Below are positions 42,437 through 45,443 of a stretch of 45,443 nt of DNA, piece after piece. The stretch lies in assembly GCF_028292365.1 (NCBI RefSeq), contig NZ_JAQGMM010000408.1:1-45443 (forward strand), read 5' to 3'. The position numbers and the translations under genes are program-made. The notes beneath the pieces were generated by a model that saw only the letters and a list, made by a program, of their open reading frames with translations, had not been told where the DNA came from and searched no databases. The stretch is from Caballeronia sp. GTDB taxonomy: Bacteria; Pseudomonadota; Gammaproteobacteria; Burkholderiales; Burkholderiaceae. Each line of letters begins with the position of its first letter. Position 1 is the stretch's first letter.

Positions 42437-43177
42437 CTAACCAGACTTCACCAGACTTCGGCGCTCATGCCGATTACGTAGCAGACCCGCGCCCACGGCG
42501 CCGATGACCAGCGATGCGTAAAGCATCAGGAGATCGCGACGCCATTCATCCAGCGCGTCCCGATGCGCCAGGAGTTTTGGATCAGCGGCGGGAAGGTGGG
42601 CGCTAGCCGCCTCCACTGTCCGCGTCATGTGCATGAAGCCGGCCGCCGACAGCAGCGGCAAACCAATAAGCAACGCCAACAACGCGGGCTTGGAGCGGCG
42701 CATGAAATCGTGGTGGCGATAACGTAGCCAAAGTCCGAGGCAGCCGTGCACCCAGCCCGGCGCGAGCAGCGCAAGTTGCAAACCCTGTGTGCCGCTCGAA
42801 ATCAGGGAAATCACTATTTTTTCGTAGTCCGGTTCGAAGCCGTAAAGCGAGGCGGCGAGGCGGGTTCCCACTGCATGGCGGATCAGCAGCAAAGGCAGGC
42901 TGAGTCCTGCCCAGAGGCGAATCCATTCGGTGGCGGGCAGCACCCAGTGGCGACGCGCGTAGAGTGTGCGTAAGGCCAACGAGAAATGGAGCGCGGCCGA
43001 GCCGTAGAGCAGGATCGTGCCGGGCGTGCTGTGCCAGAGCCTGATGGCAAGCATCAGACCTCGTCCAGCCAGATCCAGTGACCAGATGCCGAGCGCATGG
43101 TTGACCAGATGGAGGAACAAATAGAGTAGCAACACCACGCCCGATGCAAGCTGCAGATGACGCGAAATCGGTTGCAT
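42437..43177 (-). CDS. Membrane protein like the anchor domain of class III adenylate cyclases, lacking ferredoxin and cyclase domains
   Basis: A 246-residue protein with about six membrane segments. QLASGVVLLLYLFLHLVNHA with LG, RLWHSTPGTILLYGSAALHF, RLWAGLSLPLLLIRHAVGTR and APGWVHGCLGLWLRY are the pattern of the succinate-dehydrogenase-like membrane anchor found before a 2Fe-2S domain and a class III cyclase in proteobacterial adenylate cyclases; several His could bind haem. Here the gene stops at LLRNRHERRSLVKSG, right where the ferredoxin domain would begin, and no such sequence follows in any frame to 42289. ATG 43177 is chosen (AAGGGG upstream at good distance); ATG 43183 is two codons earlier. 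It may be a stand-alone anchor or a truncated relic. Confidence 0.65.
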   Translation of the reverse strand: MQPISRHLQLASGVVLLLYLFLHLVNHALGIWSLDLAGRGLMLAIRLWHSTPGTILLYGSAALHFSLALRTLYARRHWVLPATEWIRLWAGLSLPLLLIRHAVGTRLAASLYGFEPDYEKIVISLISSGTQGLQLALLAPGWVHGCLGLWLRYRHHDFMRRSKPALLALLIGLPLLSAAGFMHMTRTVEAASAHLPAADPKLLAHRDALDEWRRDLLMLYASLVIGAVGAGLLRNRHERRSLVKSG

Positions 43178-43203
43178 CTCCATTCCCCTTGACGTCGGAC
43201 GTA

Positions 43204-43224
43204 ATTGGGTACGTTGTACCCAAT
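43204..43224. promoter_or_regulatory. Perfect inverted repeat ATTGGGTAC-GTT-GTACCCAAT, likely operator
   Basis: Two perfect 9-bp arms (43204-43212 and 43216-43224) around three bases, 27 bases before the leftward start codon of the membrane anchor gene. The size fits a TetR-type or other dimeric repressor. The nearest regulator gene is the TetR gene at 43492. The rest of the gap 43225-43491 shows no convincing gene; a 69-codon leftward frame (43286-43495) overlaps the TetR stop but is not recognisable. Confidence 0.6.
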
Positions 43225-43491
43225 CGTTATTCCATGCGCAACCGCGTCCATGAGACCTGGTAACAAGACTGCCCGCCTGCCTGATTTATTCCCCTTCGAC
43301 CCATTCTGGAATAAGTCGCGCCCGCCTGACCGATTTCATCCGGACTTCGAGCTTGCCCGATGCGCTCCGGCACGACGATCCCATGGTTGAAAACCATTCA
43401 TCATGATCGGCAGGCCTAAGTAGATGTCCAGAATGTCTTTCACGAAATGCCTGGTACCGGCCGTCAGCCGTGAAAAGCGCGGGCACGGCGC

Positions 43492-44055
43492 TCACCGGCC
43501 CGGGGCCAGCAACATCGCCATGCGGCTGCGGGCGAATGCCGGGTCGATCGGGGCATCGTCGAAGAGCAGGCGATAGATGAGCGGTGCAACCACGTTATCC
43601 ATCACGTTATTGATATCGGGCGGCGTTTCGCCTCGTTCGACCGCCCGGTCCAGAATCATCTGGATCTGCGAGCGCGTAATGGCCGCGCACTGACAGGCAG
43701 GGCTGCGGGTATCGTTGCTTGCCAGCACATCGCGTGTCATGGCGCGGCCGGGTTCCGACGACATCTCCTCCTGGTATCCCTGCGCCCATGTTTCCAGATC
43801 GCTGCGCAGCGAGCCCATGTCGGCCGGTCCGTTATCCGGATGAAAACGCTGCAGGGCGACATCGGCGAGAAGGGTGGGTAAATCACCCCAACGGCGGTAG
43901 ATGGTGGACGGCGTCACCCCGGCGCGCGCCGCGACCTGCGGCACGGTGAGTTCCTCGCGCGCCATTTCGTCCAGCAACGTCCTGACTGCGTGATGCACGG
44001 ACTCCTGCACTCGCGCGCTGCGTCCACCGGGTCGCAACCCTTCTCTTGCTGCCAT
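43492..44055 (-). CDS. TetR family transcriptional regulator
   Basis: A 187-residue regulator. The N-terminal HTH is HHAVRTLLDEMAREELTVPQ, then VAARAGVTPSTIYRRWGDLP, with the typical TetR recognition helix. The C-terminal ligand domain resembles the TetR_C group with LETWAQGYQEEMSSEPGRAM and ends in the helix RSRMAMLLAPGR. It is divergent from an MFS transporter gene, and a CTCGTTAA/TTAACGAG inverted repeat lies between, a standard layout for repressor and efflux pump. AGAGG lies before ATG. Confidence 0.92.
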   Translation of the reverse strand: MAAREGLRPGGRSARVQESVHHAVRTLLDEMAREELTVPQVAARAGVTPSTIYRRWGDLPTLLADVALQRFHPDNGPADMGSLRSDLETWAQGYQEEMSSEPGRAMTRDVLASNDTRSPACQCAAITRSQIQMILDRAVERGETPPDINNVMDNVVAPLIYRLLFDDAPIDPAFARSRMAMLLAPGR

Positions 44056-44095
44056 TGCCTGTTCCTCTCCGCCTTGCGCGCTCGTATCGATTAAA

Positions 44096-44126
44096 CTCGT
44101 TAAAGCTAAAACGTTGCATTAACGAG
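44096..44126. promoter_or_regulatory. Inverted repeat between tetR and MFS genes, likely operator
   Basis: CTCGTTAA (44096-44103) and TTAACGAG (44119-44126) are perfect 8-bp arms with a 15-base spacer. The site is 40 bp before the TetR start and 58 bp before the MFS start, so binding could block both promoters. Confidence 0.55.
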
Positions 44127-44184
44127 AAACAGCGCGCACAATTCGCTAAAGCAATTATTTTGCGTTTATTTTCCGGAGCGTGCA

Positions 44185-45390
44185 ATGGCCGTTAATACCG
44201 ATCCTCCGTTTCTTCCTGACAGGACGCGTTACGCGCTGCCGCTTTATGCGTTCATCGCGGCACTGTTCTTTGCCGCATCGAGTGCGCCGACGCCGCTTTA
44301 CCGGCTGTATCAGGAGGCGTGGGGGTTCTCGTCGGCGACGTTGACGCTGGTATTCAGCGTCTACGCATTCAGCCTGCTGGTCGCGCTGCTGACGACCGGG
44401 TCACTGTCCGATCACATTGGCCGACGACCGGCGATTATCGGCAGCATGGTGCTCGAGGTCGTGGCCATGCTGATCTTCGCTAGTGCTCACAGCGTCCAGG
44501 TGTTGATCCTGGCGCGTGTCCTTCAGGGCTTCGCAACCGGTACGGCAACGAGCGCACTGGGCGCGGCGATTCTCGATGCAAGCCGCACCCGCGGGTCGCT
44601 GGTCAATACGCTTTCGCCGCTGCTTGGCATGGGGGTGGGCGCGCTTGGCACGAGCTTGCTGGTCGACTATGCACCCGCGCCCATGCAGACCGTCTACTAC
44701 TTGCTGGTCGCGATGTTCGTGCTTCAGGCGGTGGGCGTGTGGATGCTGCCGGAGACGGTGAGCCGCAGCCCGGGGACGTTGGCTTCGCTGCTGCCGCGCG
44801 TGCGCGTGCCCCGGGCGGCGCGCGCCGCAATGTTGCGCATTGCACCGGTCAACGTCGCGGTATGGGCGCTGGGCGGGTTCTATCTGTCGTTGGGACCGAC
44901 GCTTGCACGCGCCGTGACAGGCGACAACGACGTCATGACGGGCGGCTGGGTCGTATTTGCTTTAACGGGTGGCGGTCTGGTCGCTGTGCTGCTGTTGCGC
45001 GCGTTGAGCACGCCCCGGTTGCTGATGACGGGTGCGGTGGTCCTTGCGGCCGGATTGCTGGTGACGCTGGCGGGGGTACACGCGGGGAATGCGGGGATCT
45101 TTTTCGCCGGGACTGCCTTGGCAGGCATGGGCTTCGGTTCGGCGTTTCAAGGCGCATTGCGCTCGGTCTTGCCGCTGGCTGAAGCGCACGAACGCGCAGG
45201 GCTGATGGCGGCGTTTTACGTGCTGAGTTATCTGGCGTTCAGCGTGCCGGCGATTATCGCGGGGACGATGGTCCATGTCGTTGGGTTGCGTCTGACTACC
45301 GACGTATATGGCATTACGCTGGTGGCGCTGGCGGGAATGACCGTTGTTGCCAGCGGGTGGGGAAGGGGACGGCGGATGGTTGGCGGATAG
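44185..45390 (+). CDS. MFS transporter (drug efflux type)
   Basis: A 401-residue protein with about twelve membrane segments. Helix 1 ends SSAPTPLYRLYQEAWGFSSA; the loop after helix 2 has GSLSDHIGRRPAI (motif A, G-x-L-S-D-x-x-G-R-R-P). Helix 4 shows ILARVLQGFATGTATSALGA (motif B with R-x-x-Q-G). The SAPTPLYRLYQ start is common in a large group of proteobacterial exporters paired with TetR. GGAG 6 bases before ATG supports the start. Probably derepressed by the TetR ligand. The substrate is unknown. Confidence 0.92.
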   Translation: MAVNTDPPFLPDRTRYALPLYAFIAALFFAASSAPTPLYRLYQEAWGFSSATLTLVFSVYAFSLLVALLTTGSLSDHIGRRPAIIGSMVLEVVAMLIFASAHSVQVLILARVLQGFATGTATSALGAAILDASRTRGSLVNTLSPLLGMGVGALGTSLLVDYAPAPMQTVYYLLVAMFVLQAVGVWMLPETVSRSPGTLASLLPRVRVPRAARAAMLRIAPVNVAVWALGGFYLSLGPTLARAVTGDNDVMTGGWVVFALTGGGLVAVLLLRALSTPRLLMTGAVVLAAGLLVTLAGVHAGNAGIFFAGTALAGMGFGSAFQGALRSVLPLAEAHERAGLMAAFYVLSYLAFSVPAIIAGTMVHVVGLRLTTDVYGITLVALAGMTVVASGWGRGRRMVGG

Positions 45391-45443
45391 TTGGCGTCGC
45401 GGGCGTTTGCTCATCGAAGGGCAAATACCAAAGCGACATCAGC

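Noticed and set aside
43286-43495. Leftward 69-codon frame overlapping the tetR stop (GTGA)
   Set aside because: The overlap looks like coupling, but there is no ribosome site and the product matches no family I recognise; too weak to list.
1-45443. tRNA, rRNA, CRISPR array, insertion sequence or prophage
   Set aside because: No cloverleaf, rRNA blocks, spaced direct repeats, transposase or phage genes were seen; toxin-antitoxin pair and AT-rich gap alone do not prove a mobile element.

Overview
The window looks like a chromosomal segment of a betaproteobacterium of the Burkholderia/Paraburkholderia/Caballeronia group. It is GC-rich throughout. The gene types (a BceF/Wzc-like kinase with a Gmd, many ABC importers, a PdxR/MocR regulator, a RibH2-type lumazine synthase under an FMN riboswitch) fit that group. 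The assignment is an inference from gene content; there is no rRNA or other marker gene here.

Layout: (1) 1-416, the 5' part of a low-affinity iron permease gene that runs off the left edge. (2) 574-17738, an exopolysaccharide locus. A Wzy-like polymerase, an AraC-type regulator and a Tat-exported beta-helix (pectate-lyase-like) protein read leftward. The tyrosine autokinase (Wzc/BceF type), GDP-mannose 4,6-dehydratase, Wzx-like flippase, four glycosyltransferases and a GINT1_N-like protein read rightward. No Wza exporter, priming glycosyltransferase or tyrosine phosphatase gene is in the window. (3) 17848-20771, a transporter (MFS), a ParE/RelE-type toxin-antitoxin pair, and a lumazine synthase gene preceded by a clear FMN riboswitch. 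(4) 20892-36508, a dense organosulfur region: tauABC; an amino-acid ABC importer split over two divergent operons; cysteine-dioxygenase-like cupin, cystathionine beta-lyase, four-domain rhodanese protein, second amino-acid receptor, flavin monooxygenase-like enzyme, and a second sulfonate-type ABC importer. (5) 36543-40827, a PdxR/MocR-type regulator, a GNAT acetyltransferase and a periplasmic gamma-glutamyltransferase. (6) 40933-45390, a divergent MurA paralogue, a membrane protein that looks like the anchor half of a class III adenylate cyclase without its cyclase, and a TetR/MFS divergent pair.

How the genes may work together: the left half would build, polymerise and trim a surface polysaccharide, but it needs export and priming functions from elsewhere. 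The central block joins uptake (taurine/sulfonate and amino-acid importers) with C-S bond cleavage, thiol oxidation, sulfane-sulfur handling and S- or N-oxygenation. It is the best candidate here for an undescribed system: a combined scavenging route for S-substituted cysteines, gamma-glutamyl peptides and sulfonates. Regulatory structure stands out: a phased CGTTG array before tauA, a 22-codon leader ORF coupled to the amino-acid ABC ATPase, and several perfect palindromes at divergent promoters.
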